From: Karalla daura
Lineage: Eukaryota > Chordata > Actinopteri > Chaetodontiformes > Leiognathidae
Reading direction: 5' to 3'
DNA length: 64,000 nt
Assembly (NCBI GenBank): GCA_029224185.1
Contig: CM055198.1
Coordinates: forward strand, 744,001-808,000
In this document: positions 1-10,515 of the stretch, one piece after another
How positions within the stretch are numbered: the first letter of the stretch is position 1
Layout of the letters: every line of letters begins with the position of its first letter
The notes under the pieces: model-generated
Seen by the model: the letters and a program-made list of their open reading frames with translations, nothing else
What the model was told of the DNA's origin: nothing
Databases searched by the model: none
Position numbers and translations under genes: made by a program

Positions 1-267
1 TGGTTTCTTGAACATGACAATGAGTTCACTGTACTCAAATGGCCTCCACAGTCACCAAATCTCAATCCAATAGAGCATCTTTGGGATGTGGTGGAACGGG
101 AGATTCGCATCGTGGATGTGCAGCCGACAAATCTGCGCCAACTGTGTGATGCCATCATGTCAATATGGACCAAACTCTCTGAGGAATGCTTCCAGCACCT
201 TGTTGAATCTTTTCCACCAAGAATTGAGGCAGTTCTGAAGTCAAAAGGGGGTCCAACCCATTACTAG
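1..267 (+). pseudogene. Tc1-like transposase, C-terminal 88 codons
   Basis: The open frame starts at the first base and ends with TAG at 265-267. It contains the motif PNLNPIEHLWDVVE, which holds the third catalytic acid (Glu of the DD34E triad), followed by a helical tail ending KSKGGPTHY. The two catalytic Asp residues would lie upstream of the window. The fragment has no stop or frameshift, so this copy could be more intact than its relatives at 21.5 and 62 kb, but only the end can be judged. Known role of the family: cut-and-paste transposition into TA sites. Confidence 0.85.
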
Positions 268-299
268 CATGGTGTACCTAATAAAGTGGCCGGTGAATG
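1..299 (+). mobile_element. Tc1-like transposon, copy 1 (3' end only)
   Basis: The window opens inside a Tc1/mariner-superfamily element. The last 299 bases carry the transposase C-terminus and the right terminal inverted repeat (GGTGTACCTAATAAAGTGGC, then CGGTGAATG), followed by a TA dinucleotide at 300-301, the expected Tc1 target site. The same terminus closes the copy at 21518-22728, and its inverse opens that copy, so the family assignment is internally supported. The left part lies outside the window. Confidence 0.93.
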
Positions 300-819
300 T
301 ACATACCATACCAGTGAAATGTGAAATGTGAAGAAGCTCATTACACTGCACACGCCTTACACTGGTTATAAATAGCTAAGATGGAGTGAGAGGCAGAGTG
401 TGTATTGCAAGTGGTGGTGAGAAAAGTGTTTTTAAAAGATCCAAGCACGCTTTATTGTAGCTATATATGTGACATATCTAATAAATAAATATAATAAATA
501 AAAACAAATACATAAATACAATACAATACAATACATAAATAATGTATTCAGGTGATTTTTATTTTTCAATTCATTAATCAAGGTGAATCCCTTTTTTAGT
601 ACATTTTGAGGAGGAATTTCTTCTGGGCTGAGCAGTGTCCCTGTGATTCAGATAATGAACTCTCTACTTAGGCCACCATATGGCTACAACCCTTGATACA
701 GAGACAATCCTTTCTGAACTTTTGATCACAATGCCATTAAGGTGATACAATATGTTGAGTAGTTGATGGGATGAAATCTCTAGGCGGACTTGGGTGACAA
801 GTGAAGTATCAAGATGGTA
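300..819. other. Non-coding AT-rich stretch
   Basis: No coding signal is seen. The stretch 478-545 is low-complexity ATAAATA / ACAATACA sequence. The rest has no recognised element. Confidence 0.5.
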
Positions 820-2345
820 ACACTTGAACAATGCAATCATGTTCAGCAATTTTGAAATTTTATGACGAATAACCAAACTTTGTCATGCGCTTGTGGCCAC
901 GCCCTTTGACTTAAAACAATTCTGTATATGAAATTTTCTCAGCCTGGTCCATTTGAAGTAAATCTGGCAAAATCTCAAGGAACAGCTCCTTCAGACAGGT
1001 AAAACATACAAGTCAAAATGGCTGACTTCCTGTCGGGTTGAGGGCGTGGCTTCAAGAGGATATTTTGTGCGTCTCAGTATATTCTATAAACCCACCTAGT
1101 TCCATTCATTCAACGAAACATTCTTCATTCAAGAAGTAGGGCTTGCTTTTTCAAATTCTTTTGGTGGCGCTCTTGCACAATTTTGCCCTATGCATTTTGA
1201 ACAACTTTTAAATATGCAATTTTTTGACAATCTCCTTGTGCATGCTGAAAATAGTGCATTTTCAAGCATGTTCAAGGCCTGTTCAAGGCCCCAAAAAACT
1301 GACTACTTTTTGCAGAGAATCATAATAATAATTAAAGCTGCAAGCAGCTCTGAGCGGGTCCGAGCCTTTGCAACCGTCGGCGGTTGTGAACCGCACGGTT
1401 AATATAGGTACTGTCAAAATACGTGTTGAAACATGAAACTTTATTATTGCAGTCACACTTAGTATAATACTGCAATGAAAATGAAATATTGTGCCTGGTT
1501 AAGCAAAAATCATAATTATTGAGTCACTGTGGACTTTCATTTGCCTTTCACATGGCCACTAGATGGAGTTGATCAGGTTCAGAGATAGATAGATAAATGG
1601 ATAGATAGTTGGGCTGAACAAAATTTTGTGATATGATAAAACAATTTTATAATCGCAAAGGCAGTTTTGTGTATCTCTTTATGATGCATTTACATCCTCA
1701 TTTTCGTTTGCCTACGACAAAGTTGAAAAAAAATCATTATTGACCAGATTTCAAGGTGGCGCTATACTGCAATTTTACCCCGTAAAAAAAATAAAAAAAT
1801 TTTCGCCAATCCCAATGAGCATGTCGAAAATTGTGCATTTTCAAGCATGTTCAGCCCCCCCAAAAAGCAACTGCGTATTTCAGAGAATCAGAATAATAAA
1901 AAGAAACAGGAGAGTTTTAATAGGGTTCTCGCAACTTCGTTGCTCGGACCCTAATAACTAAGCCATTACCTGGCTGTTCAGGCATACAATGCAATTATGT
2001 TCAGCAATTTTGAAATCCTTATGATGAAGTGCCTGTCCGGAAGAGCATTTTGCAATATTGATGACGAATGACCAAACTTTCCTAATGCGTTAGTTGCCAC
2101 GCCATTTGACCTCCATAAATCCACCAAGTTTCATGCATTTGAGTGAAACTAAGAGGTGGGGCTTGCCATTTGAAATTTTCTAGGTGGCGCTGTAGCGCAA
2201 TTCTGTTACGTGCATTTTGAACAACTTTAAAACATGAACATTTTCACCGAATCTCAATGTGCATACCGAAAATGGTGCGTTTTCAATCATGTTAATAATA
2301 ATAATAATAGAAAGAAACAGGAGAGTTTTAATAGGGTTCTGTGAA
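820..2345 (-). repeat. Dispersed non-coding repeat family A, copy 1 (minus orientation)
   Basis: Read on the minus strand this region carries the signature blocks found again at 31250-33875 and 51345-52320. These are a box like GGGTCCGAGCAACGAAGTTG (here 1930-1953), an ATT/ATA trinucleotide tract, a block on loss of GGCGTGGC-type sequence near 895 and 2095, and a block around GACATAATTGCATTGTATGC (here near 1980-2010). Small open frames inside are scattered and mutually overlapping, with no protein similarity recognised. It is repetitive, non-coding and probably a decayed non-autonomous element; its class is unknown. A short GATA-rich tract sits at 1583-1608. Confidence 0.7.
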
Positions 2346-2519
2346 ATTGCTGAGCAAATTTCAGTGTATTAAATAAAGCTACGTTTTCTCAAATCTCTGT
2401 CTCCATGTTGTGGTGTGGGTCTTGGGATTTCTAGCCTCATGGAGTGGTGGAGTGTCGGCGACACAGGTGATAGAGGAGACAGGAGGAAGGTCAAATGACC
2501 TGGAAGGAGAGGAAGGTTA
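2346..2519. other. Unassigned spacer before the L1 fragment
   Basis: No recognisable protein is encoded. It is rich in GAGGA/GGAGAGG purine runs near 2460-2515 and could be the 5' part of the adjoining LINE, but nothing proves it. Confidence 0.3.
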
Positions 2520-2780
2520 GAACTTCAAAATAAATGGCTCCAGAAAAAAAATGCTCCAAGTTTTCAGCCACCTAAATAAGTTGGAGGCAAATATTGTCTT
2601 ACTACAGGAGACCCACATATCAAAGTTCGCCGAACACACACTTAGATCACCACTATTCCCCCATACTGCTACAACTCAAAACAGAGGGGTATGGCCATCT
2701 TGGTCAGTAGGAAAGTGCATTTTTCTCTTCTAAACACTACTGTAGATCCGGAAGGGCCTATGAAGATAGTTGGGTGTCCC
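2520..2780 (+). pseudogene. L1-like LINE ORF2 endonuclease fragment
   Basis: The translation reads FSHLNKLEANIVLLQETHIS, the strand-helix segment of the apurinic-like endonuclease of L1/Tx1-type non-LTR retrotransposons; QETH contains the conserved catalytic-pocket Glu. After NRGV the frame shifts by one and continues as AILVSRKVHFSLLNTTVDPE, the next endonuclease strand. The fragment covers about 80 residues of a family whose ORF2 is over 1,200 residues. It ends abruptly at a GC-rich block near 2770. It is a dead relic, with the frameshift near 2690. Confidence 0.75.
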
Positions 2781-3770
2781 TCTGGGGGCGGAGGCCCTGA
2801 CTCCCTCTGGGTGCACTAGAGACCAGCACCCCTTGTGGCACTCCCACCCACCACACTCACAGTATCCCCAACACACACTAGGGCATGGGGGTTGTGGGGG
2901 CCGTGGGGGGCAATGGTCTCCCAGCCCCCCTGATTTTAATAGCACATCAGACAAACTCATGGCACACAGCACTCGGCCTTGGAGGAGGGGATACAGGGCG
3001 GGGGAGAACTGGCCCACTGACCCAACCCCCCTCCAAATTTAATTCCACTTTTAGACACTGAAGGTTAAGCCCAGGAGGTGATGCAGAGTAGTGTTGTACA
3101 GCCCCATCTCCTTCCTGATCTGGGGCACCCCCTGTACCACTAGGTGGTATGCACGGGGGGAGGGCTCAGGATCGGGTGCAGGGGTTGGCAGGCAGACTGC
3201 GAGGCACCCAGGGAGGATAAGTCAGTGGTTGGGGGGGATGCCCAGTGGGACTCGCTGCTCGGGGGGCTGGCTCCATCCTTACTTGGTGCAGAGTGTCGCT
3301 GGGGCCTGGTGGCTCGGCCTGTGCTGGCCCTTGCCAGTGTGCCGCCCGATTCGGCAGGGGCTGAGTGCCTTGGGTGTCAGGGGTGGGTGCTGCCCTGTAC
3401 ACCCTGGGAAGGGGGGTATGGGTGCCGAGTCACCTTGTCGGGTGCGTGGCACGCCGCAGGGGGGGCAGGCGGGCGAGCGATGGTTGTACTGGATTATGGG
3501 ACCCCGGTTTGTATTTGCTTCTGGGGGTGGCAGACCTAACCTGTGGGCCTGCTGCCCTAGAGCCTCGTGCCTGGGCCGCCCAGCTGGCTTCACCGTAGGG
3601 TTGGTGCTCATGATTGGGCCGGAGACACCCAACCCCCCCCACCTGGTTCTGCGGGGCCGTGGGCTCCACCGTGCCCTGGCCTGGTCGTGCCCTGGTCACT
3701 GCTGCCTTGGACTGTGCCCGGGGCGGTCATGGCACCCACCTTTGTCGAGGTGTGACGTTTTTAATTCCTG
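2770..3770. repeat. GC-rich 1-kb block of unknown class
   Basis: A sharp change in base composition sets this block apart: long G and C runs (for example near 2890-2935, 3225-3240, 3450-3460, 3630-3645) against AT-rich neighbours. Long open frames exist on both strands at the same place, up to 272 codons, which is what GC-rich non-coding DNA gives because stops are rare. None of the translations resembles a known family. It is flanked by an L1 fragment and a piggyBac fragment, so it is probably the internal part of a repeat rather than a host CpG island. Confidence 0.5.
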
Positions 3771-3883
3771 TTCCTTCCCACTGAAGCCCAGTGACAAACC
3801 TCTCATCGATGCAGTTCTGCATGAAGGCATGCGCACAGGTGTGACCACGCACATGAGGGACCTCTCACTCACCTGCAACACAC

Positions 3884-3942
3884 ACTCACACGCACACATA
3901 CACACATAACCAACAACACAACAACACAACAACAACACTGTG
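3884..3942 (+). repeat. CA / CAA simple-sequence tract
   Basis: Imperfect ACAC repeats (3884-3908) pass into AACAACAC repeats (3909-3942). Confidence 0.85.
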
Positions 3943-4179
3943 CCGCAATGTTACATTAGGTTGAGTATTGTCATCGCTTGTCATTGTCATTGATTTTGGT
4001 TCCATCCAGTATGCTACAAAGCTGTCACAGCTCATGGCTGTCATTTGTTGCTGTCTGTTGCTGCTGTCCCTCTCTTTCCCCCTCTCCTCTCCACAGCGGC
4101 TGAGACGTTGCCGCTGACCCAATACAGCAACTGGCGGCAGTGAGAATGGGAACAACAATTTCTGTTGCTCTCACTCCCA

Positions 4180-4468
4180 CTGTTGCCACTATAAAACGAA
4201 CTCAGCTGTTGAGTTAGGCTTCTGGTCAAGCCTGACGACCAGTGTTGATGCCCCTGAGCCTGTCTGGGGACACCGCAGCCACACACCAAATGAGGCTGTG
4301 CGCTTTGAAATATCCCTCTTCCATGCCCCTGTACATGCCAAACACCAGACCTGCAAATACTGCAGAAAGAAAGGTAACATTGTGAGGTCAAATGTGATCT
4401 GCAGGGTATGCAAGGTCCACCTTTGTATGAATAGTGAGCGCAACTGCTTTGTTTGGTACCACGAATGA
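4180..4468 (+). pseudogene. piggyBac transposase C-terminal zinc-ribbon fragment
   Basis: A frame ending at TGA 4466-4468 reads HTPNEAVRFE, then HAKHQTCKYCRKKG, NVICRVCKVHLC and NCFVWYHE. The spaced cysteines (CKYC, CRVC, HLC, NC) make the Cys-rich terminal domain that follows the DDE core in piggyBac (PGBD4-like) transposases, where it binds the element ends. Nothing of the DDE core is recognisable upstream; the sequence before about 4190 does not continue as piggyBac. It is therefore a C-terminal remnant of about 90 residues from a protein of roughly 550-600. No flanking TTAA pair could be assigned. Confidence 0.75.
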
Positions 4469-4469
4469 A

Positions 4470-4975
4470 CAGGTGGTGTTGAAAGTTTGAAACTACTGTG
4501 TATGTTTAGTAAGTACTATAATTAATGTTATACTGTTATAGAGTACATGAATATGTATTGTGTATGTTGTACTGTATGTTATACAGTGTTTTAAGTTGTA
4601 CTGTGTGTTTTACTATTATACAGTACAGAAAGTTGTAATACGTATGTTATACGTGTTCTAATATGAGCATATAATATGTACTGTTATGCAATTGATTTAG
4701 AAAGGAGTTGTTACATTCAAAAAGTGATGTTCTAATATGAAATATACATGTGCCTTTTATATAGGTGTTTTTATTGTACATTTTACATATACATGTACTT
4801 TTTTTTTACACCTTGTAGGGCAAGGAACCAAATATGGTAACTTTGTTTGCTTTGGTTTTCTGCAAGACAGTGTAATTTTTGAAAATGTTGAAAACAGAAA
4901 TAAACTCTGGTGCCCCCCAATAACACTCTAAAGTTGATTTTTTGAATTTCATTGTATTTCAATGAGAGTTTCAAT
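4470..4975. other. AT-rich non-coding tail after the piggyBac fragment
   Basis: Repeated GTATGTTATAC / TACTGTTATA words, no coding signal. It may be the 3' untranslated part of the piggyBac element. Confidence 0.4.
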
Positions 4976-5680
4976 GAATGGGGATATAGACAAGTCACTA
5001 TCCTCATTTGACCCCATTGACCTGCATCAGCTGACTACTATCATCTCCTCCTCTAAATCATCAACCTGCCTCCTTGACCCAATTCCTACCAAGTTGTGAA
5101 AGGAAGTGCTGCCTTTAATCGCCACCTCCTTACTTGACATCATCAATCTGTCCCTAACAACATGTTAACTTCCTCTTAAGTTCAAAGTTGCAATAATCAA
5201 ACCCCTCCTTAAGAAACCGTCCCTTGATCCAGGAACTTTAGCAAACTACAGGCTGATCTCCAATCTTATCTTCATCTCAAAAATACTTGCCAACCAGCTC
5301 TGTGAACACCTTAATAACAATAGTTTATTTGAATCCTTCCAGTCTGGTTTTAGAATGAATCATAGCACTGAGACTGCACTGGTTAAAGTAACTAATTAAT
5401 CTTAATGACGTCTGACCATGGTCTTATTTCAGTGCTTGTCTTGTTAGATCTTAGTGCTGCTTTTGTTACAGTTGACCGCCAGATCTTACTAAGGAGACTG
5501 GAATATCAACTTGGAATCAGAGGCACTGCCTTTGACTGGTTCCGGTCCTATCTTTCAGACCGATATCAGTTTGTTTGTGTCAACGATAACCAATCTCCAC
5601 GTATTAAAGTTAGCCACGGGATTCCACAAGGATATGTGCTTGGTCCAGTTCTCTTCTCTTTATATATGCTCCCTCTAGGT
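4976..5680 (+). pseudogene. L2-type LINE copy 1, reverse transcriptase 5' half
   Basis: The segment is the upstream half of an L2-clade (Maui-like) ORF2 and matches the copy at 35.3-38 kb. Recognisable blocks are LDPIPTKL, SLDPGTLANY, FQSGFRMNHSTETALVKV and LVLLDLSAAF (RT motif A, here ending FVTVD). It is already decayed: stops replace codons near 5097 and 5165, 15 bases are lost near 5283, and another stop lies at about 5396. It stops inside SLYMLPLG, exactly where the hAT element has inserted, and resumes at 8015. The 5' end is truncated, as is usual for LINEs. Confidence 0.9.
5673..5680. other. Target-site duplication of the hAT element (left)
   Basis: CTCTAGGT directly abuts the left inverted repeat and is repeated without a mismatch at 8015-8022. 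Confidence 0.95.
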
Positions 5681-8014
5681 CAGGGGTTTTCAAAGTGTGG
5701 GGTAGTGAGCCTCCCCTAAGAGAACTCAAAAGCATGCCGCCCCCCCACCCCATTATTATTACTATTATTACTGTTATTGTTGTTGCTCTGTATGTTCCAC
5801 ATAGGCTAAAAAAAGGTTTTAAACAATAAATGTTAGACACATCTTTATTTTTGCAATCATCTTAAACATGTTAAACATATTTTTAAAACATTTCAATCTT
5901 CTTTAACTGTGAATGTGCATACATATCTTTTTTTCTAACATTTAAACATCTGTATATTAACATATATTAACATATATATATTTTTAAACACATTTTATCA
6001 TGCAGAAATCCTTTCCATGACGGCAATAAACCGATTGCCAATCTTGCCACCTTATTTTGCTCACCTCTGTTTTAGTGGGAACAATGAGTCTGTGTCTTTG
6101 ATGCGCACAGGCGGTTGATGCGGGGCTGCATTGTGGAAACGAATAAACGCAGATCATCCTCTACCTGCAGCCGTGACCGGTACTTGCTTTTAATCATTGT
6201 CAATGCGGAAAACCCGCACTCACACAAGTACGTGGAGGTGAAGGGGAGGAACACCTTCACAGCCTTTTTGGTGAGGAGGGGGAACTCGGTCTCCACAGAC
6301 AGCCAGAAGTGTGCAAGTGACACCTCACTCATCTTTTGTTTCAAGTCCATATTAGAGTTCAGATCAACAAGAGCCTCCTCCTCCTGCATGGTCAGTCCAT
6401 CACGGGGTATCGGTGGGGAAGAAAACGGATTTCTCACCCACTGATTTGCCAAGGTCTCCTCTCCGAAATAGTCTCCAAACTGCTCACCCAACCCCTTCAA
6501 ATGTGCAATGATCAACTGTTGCACACAGTCCAGTTGCAGTCGTGTCTTCTCCACAACATCCTCCAAGGTTGGGAACATTTCCACCGAGCCCCGTTCAAGA
6601 CGAGCACACCACAGATCTAACTTTTTTCTGAATGCAGTGACTTTATCATGTGCCAAAAAGACATGGCACTCTTTGCCTTGGAGAGAGGTGTTCAGTGTGT
6701 TTATCCGGTCGAAGATATCAGACAGATAGGCCAGCTTTGCAACCCACTTTGCGTCCTCCATAAGCTTCACCAGTGGGGAGTTGATTTCAGTGAGGAACAT
6801 GAGGACTTCCTCGCGCAGATCACACAAGCGGGTGAGGACCTTGCCCCGAGACAGCCACCGGACCTCGGAGTGCAGGAGCAGCTGATGGAAGTGAGCGCCC
6901 ATCTCATTGCAGAGGGTGGAGAAGAGACGGGCATTCGTGGCGCGTGATTTAATTAGGTTGACAATTTTTACTGCCTCATCCAGGACTGCGCGCAGCTCTG
7001 TGGGCATCCTCTTGGTCGCCAAAGCCTGCCGATGGATGATGCAGTGCGACCAAACAGCAGCGGGCGCAACCGCTTGCACCTGTTTCACCAGACCGCTGTG
7101 GCGACCCGTCATTGCCCTTGCACCATCCGTACATATTCCACAACAGCGGCTCCAGTCAATATGATTTTCTTGAATGAAGTCATTCAAAGCCTTGAAAATT
7201 TCTGCAGCTGTGGTGCGAGCTAGCAGAGGATGGCAAAATAGAAACTCCTCCTGGACACCAAGCTCTTTAATAAAGCGTACATACACCATTAACTGTGCAC
7301 AGTCAGCAACATCAGTGGACTCGTCCAGTTGAATGGAGAAGCAAGGGCTTTCATGGATAGCGTCCAGCACCTGTTGCTTCACATCAGCTGCCATGTCAGA
7401 GATGCGGCGCTGGATGGTGTTGTCAGACATCGGGATGGCATCCAGCTTGGCAGCGGTAGCCTCGCCCAGTAGTGCCGAACACATATCTTTGGCGGCAGGG
7501 AGGAGCAACGTCTCACCAATGTTGTGAGGTTTCCCCGCCTTCGCAATGCGTAAGGCTACACGGTAAGATGCTTCAGTTGCTCTTGTGTTTACAGTGCCAA
7601 ACGCCTCAATGACTTTTTTCTGGGACCGCAACTCATGAAGTTTTCGTTCAAAAAACTCCCACGGCTTGGTCTTTAAACTTTGGTGTTTGGTCTCAATATG
7701 ACGCCGGAGTTTGCATGGTCGCATACTGTCATTAGCTAGCACGTCTTTACATATGACGCACTGCGGCAGCGGAGCATCATCGGGACCAATGCATGAAAAC
7801 CCAAACTTTAAAGAATCTGGGTCATACTTCCTCCGCTTTCGACTCACCCCAGCCTCTGTGCGATCTCTCACTTCAACTTGGGAAACTAAAAATCGATCCA
7901 TCATCTCTTATCTCAATCTCTCGCTCTCTCGCTTACTTCTTCTCTCGCCGCGCCTCCCCTGAAGCCCTCTGGCGCCCCCCAGGGGAGGCGCGCCTCACAC
8001 TTTGAAAACCACTG
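5681..8014 (-). mobile_element. Complete hAT transposon inserted in the L2 LINE
   Basis: The element is 2,334 bp. Its ends are inverted repeats: CAGGGGTTTTCAAAGTGTG at 5681-5699 and, inverted, CAGTGGTTTTCAAAGTGTG at 7996-8014, with one mismatch in 19. It is flanked by a perfect 8-bp direct repeat CTCTAGGT (5673-5680 and 8015-8022), the hAT target-site duplication. Removing the element and one repeat restores the L2 reading frame through the sequence LYMLPLG. The single gene on the minus strand fills most of the element. Everything needed in cis and trans appears present, so it could be autonomous. Confidence 0.96.
6072..7904 (-). CDS. hAT-family transposase (BED finger, RNase H-like core, hATC)
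   Basis: Intact 610-codon intronless frame. The N-terminus has a BED-type finger: C49, C52, H69 and H74, a C-x2-C-x16-H-x4-H pattern, for DNA binding. The RNase H-like core carries IQLDESTD (Asp194) and CTDGARAM (Asp260), the first two catalytic acids of hAT enzymes. SEVRWLSRGK (Trp350) corresponds to the conserved Trp region. The C-terminal hATC dimerisation domain includes FWLSVETEFPLL and STYLCECGFSAL, in which Glu562 is the likely third acid (inference). The protein resembles the ZBED5/SCAND3/FAM200-type hAT lineage. The start (MMD) lies 110 bp inside the right inverted repeat. No stop or frameshift was seen, unlike every other transposase in the window. Expected role: nuclear excision and integration of its own element. 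Confidence 0.93.
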   Translation of the reverse strand: MMDRFLVSQVEVRDRTEAGVSRKRRKYDPDSLKFGFSCIGPDDAPLPQCVICKDVLANDSMRPCKLRRHIETKHQSLKTKPWEFFERKLHELRSQKKVIEAFGTVNTRATEASYRVALRIAKAGKPHNIGETLLLPAAKDMCSALLGEATAAKLDAIPMSDNTIQRRISDMAADVKQQVLDAIHESPCFSIQLDESTDVADCAQLMVYVRFIKELGVQEEFLFCHPLLARTTAAEIFKALNDFIQENHIDWSRCCGICTDGARAMTGRHSGLVKQVQAVAPAAVWSHCIIHRQALATKRMPTELRAVLDEAVKIVNLIKSRATNARLFSTLCNEMGAHFHQLLLHSEVRWLSRGKVLTRLCDLREEVLMFLTEINSPLVKLMEDAKWVAKLAYLSDIFDRINTLNTSLQGKECHVFLAHDKVTAFRKKLDLWCARLERGSVEMFPTLEDVVEKTRLQLDCVQQLIIAHLKGLGEQFGDYFGEETLANQWVRNPFSSPPIPRDGLTMQEEEALVDLNSNMDLKQKMSEVSLAHFWLSVETEFPLLTKKAVKVFLPFTSTYLCECGFSALTMIKSKYRSRLQVEDDLRLFVSTMQPRINRLCASKTQTHCSH

Positions 8015-8022
8015 CTCTAGGT
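8015..8022. other. Target-site duplication of the hAT element (right)
   Basis: CTCTAGGT, identical to 5673-5680. Confidence 0.95.
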
Positions 8023-9105
8023 GATATCATCAGGAGTCTTTCTATAGATTTCCACTGTTACGCTGACGACACTCAATTATATTTATCTATCAAGCCAGGT
8101 GAGCACAACCGTCTGCAGCAGCTTCAGTCCTGCGTTGATGACATTATGGCCTGGATTACTAATAATTTCCTCCTTCTAAACTCTGAAAAAACAGAGTTAC
8201 TACTCATGGGTCCAAAACACCTACGTGACTCTATATCTGATGCCATAGCACTACAAAGTCGTTTTGCTACTCCTTCTGCCACCACTGTAAAGAACCTAGG
8301 TGTTAGCTTTGATCAAGACCTGTCTTTTAGCTCCCACGTAAAGTTTATCTCACGGATTGCCTACTTCCACCTCCGCAATATTGCAAAAATAAAACACCTA
8401 CTCCCACTCCATGCAGCAGAACAGCTGGTCCATGCCTTTGTTACTTCCAGGCTGGACTACTGCAACTCTTTACTGGCTGGAAGCTCCAATAGGTTGCTGA
8501 GAACACTGCAGCTCATTCAGAACGCGGCAGCTCGTGTCATAACTAAAACTAGAAAGAGAGATCATATCTCTCCAGTTCTGGCCTCATTGCACTGGCTTCC
8601 TGTACCTTTCAGGATCCAGTTCAAAATTCTTCTCCTTGTTTATAAAGGTCTTCATGGTCTGGCACCCTCTTATATCTCAGAGCTGATAAAACCCTGTTGC
8701 CCCACTAGGACACTTTGTTCCCTGAATGCAGGCCTACTTGTGGTTCCAAGAATCTCTAAGTCTAGACTTGGAGCCAGAGCCTTCAGCTACCGAGGCCCTC
8801 TGCTGTGGAACCATCTACCAGTTTCAGTCCAGGAGGCAGACACTCTCTCTACCTTCAAGAGTAGGTTAAAAACCCTCCTTTTTGACAGAGCCTACAGATA
8901 AATCCAAGATAAGCTGCTATAGGTTGAGTCTGCTGGGGGTCCCCAGCACATTGAGCTCTATCTTCTCTGCTCTCTCTGTGGGTGTGAATCAGGTTCAGGT
9001 TCCCTCTAGCTTCTCACTCTCATCTTGGTCTCTCCCCGTCTGTTCTCCACCTCCTTCTCCTCCTCTTCCTCCCTCTTCTCCTCCATCACTTCTTCCTCTC
9101 CTTTC
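8023..9105 (+). pseudogene. L2-type LINE copy 1, reverse transcriptase 3' half
   Basis: This continues the LINE interrupted by hAT. FHCYADDTQLYL holds the YADD catalytic motif (near 8057-8070), followed by LLLNSEKTELLLMG, VKNLGVSFDQDLSF (thumb), LDYCNSLLAG and LASLHWLPVPFRIQFK, ending LLFDRAYR with TAA at 8899-8901. This half has an uninterrupted frame, in contrast to the 5' half. The 3' untranslated part matches copy 2 only to about 9105, then diverges in a C/T-rich tract, so the standard L2 tail is missing here. Confidence 0.9.
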
Positions 9106-9940
9106 CAACTTCAAGACTATGCAGGACTAACATATGGACCGGGGACTGCATGTCCCCGGAGTGTCTGACACACTGACAGGGTATTTCAGGTTAGTCTGAC
9201 TGTTGGACTTTTAGCGAAAGAGAAGCAGAGGAGAACTTTCCATACCTGAGGAGGCATGCTCTGAGGATTCTAGTCCTCTTTGGATTGACCTATGTACAGC
9301 ATGTGAATAGACGTTCTCAGTGATGAAGCTCAATAAGTCCAAACGCAGATCACTTTGTGGAAATTAACAAGTTAAGAATAAATGCACTGATTCAGTTATT
9401 GTTTTTGTTTTCTTATTTGACCTATACACCACAATTTCATATAGCCTATGAATACATGTTATTATATTGATTATTTATGAATATTTGACATTTATAAATA
9501 TTAAGAATCTGAAATAGCAGAGGAGTGGCCTGTGCTGACATGGAAATTATATATTTTTTCCTTCTTCGAGGATAAATACAGAAGTATTTAACAAACCAAG
9601 AAACATTTAATGAATGGGAAGCTAAAATTAAAATATATGCACAATTACACATGAGTTCAAGCACAAGCACTTCAAGTGCATCTACACAATCTTTACACAG
9701 TTAACACAGTTTGCAATACTGATTAAACTGAAGTTGAGTCTTCTCGTCTCAGACCCAGATTCACGCTCATATGTTTGTCATCTGTAAACACACGGTTGCA
9801 TGTACACATCATGTCTACACTTCCGGAGAGATTGTGCTCTCCAAAGAGGCATCCATCTCTGGTGTCTTTTGTGATGGGAGGAGCAGCCAAGGTCAACGGC
9901 TGAAACAACTCTCTTTTGTGTGCCTTATAAAGGGGTTGTA
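9106..9940. other. Non-coding stretch downstream of L2 copy 1
   Basis: No protein is recognised. A small perfect hairpin occurs at 9136-9156 (CCGGGGAC, loop TGCAT, GTCCCCGG). The rest is ordinary AT-rich sequence. Confidence 0.4.
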
Positions 9941-9942
9941 TT

Positions 9943-9996
<54 letters not shown>

Positions 9997-10022
9997 GGGG
10001 GTGTATTTGTGTGTGTGTGTGT
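9941..10022 (+). repeat. GT microsatellite, two tracts
   Basis: A (GT)n run at about 9942-9993, a short AAAGGGG break, then a second GT run at 10009-10022. Confidence 0.97.
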
Positions 10023-10403
10023 GCTCCATTTAGTGATTCAGAAACTGGATCCTTGGACTATTAATTGGCTTGACAATGACAAAGGAAATGGATATGCTAT
10101 TAATCTAATGGAGTCACACTCATATTAGCCCAAAGACAAATGAACAATATTTTTCCACTTGATTATTGGTCTGTAAACAGCATGTGCTATGATGTCATTA
10201 TGATATTGTACGGTTCACAGTATACATGTGTATTTATTGGTTTTATATGTTTAAATGCCAATGCAAATCACAGAAGCTGAATGCCAGTTGATGAGTGGGA
10301 AGGCATGAAATTTGGGACGTAGGACGAAGCGTTTCTCCTCCTCCAAAATTAAGTATTATAAATATGACATGAAATTATGATAAGCACACACACATCCTTA
10401 GCT

Positions 10404-10515
10404 GTAAGATGGAAACAAAAAATGTAGGTGTGATAATTGATAGTAATCTGGACTTCAAAAGTCATCTCAACTACATTACAAGATCAGCATTCTACCATCT
10501 GAAATATATCTAAAT
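10404..10515 (+). pseudogene. L2/CR1-type LINE thumb-region fragment
   Basis: The translation reads TKNVGVIIDSNLDFKSHLNY, then ITRSAFYHLKYI. It matches the same segment in the L2 copies (VKNLGVSFDQDLSF ... AYFHLRNI) in order and spacing, but is clearly a different, more diverged LINE. It is about 35 codons long and ends in a stop. No other domain of the element is nearby. Confidence 0.7.

Noticed and set aside
3091..3909. A 272-codon open frame and overlapping long frames on both strands
   Set aside because: Caused by high GC content; frames overlap in five readings, with no recognisable domain or codon logic.
9946..10128. Frames of repeated Val-Cys residues
   Set aside because: Translation of a GT microsatellite.
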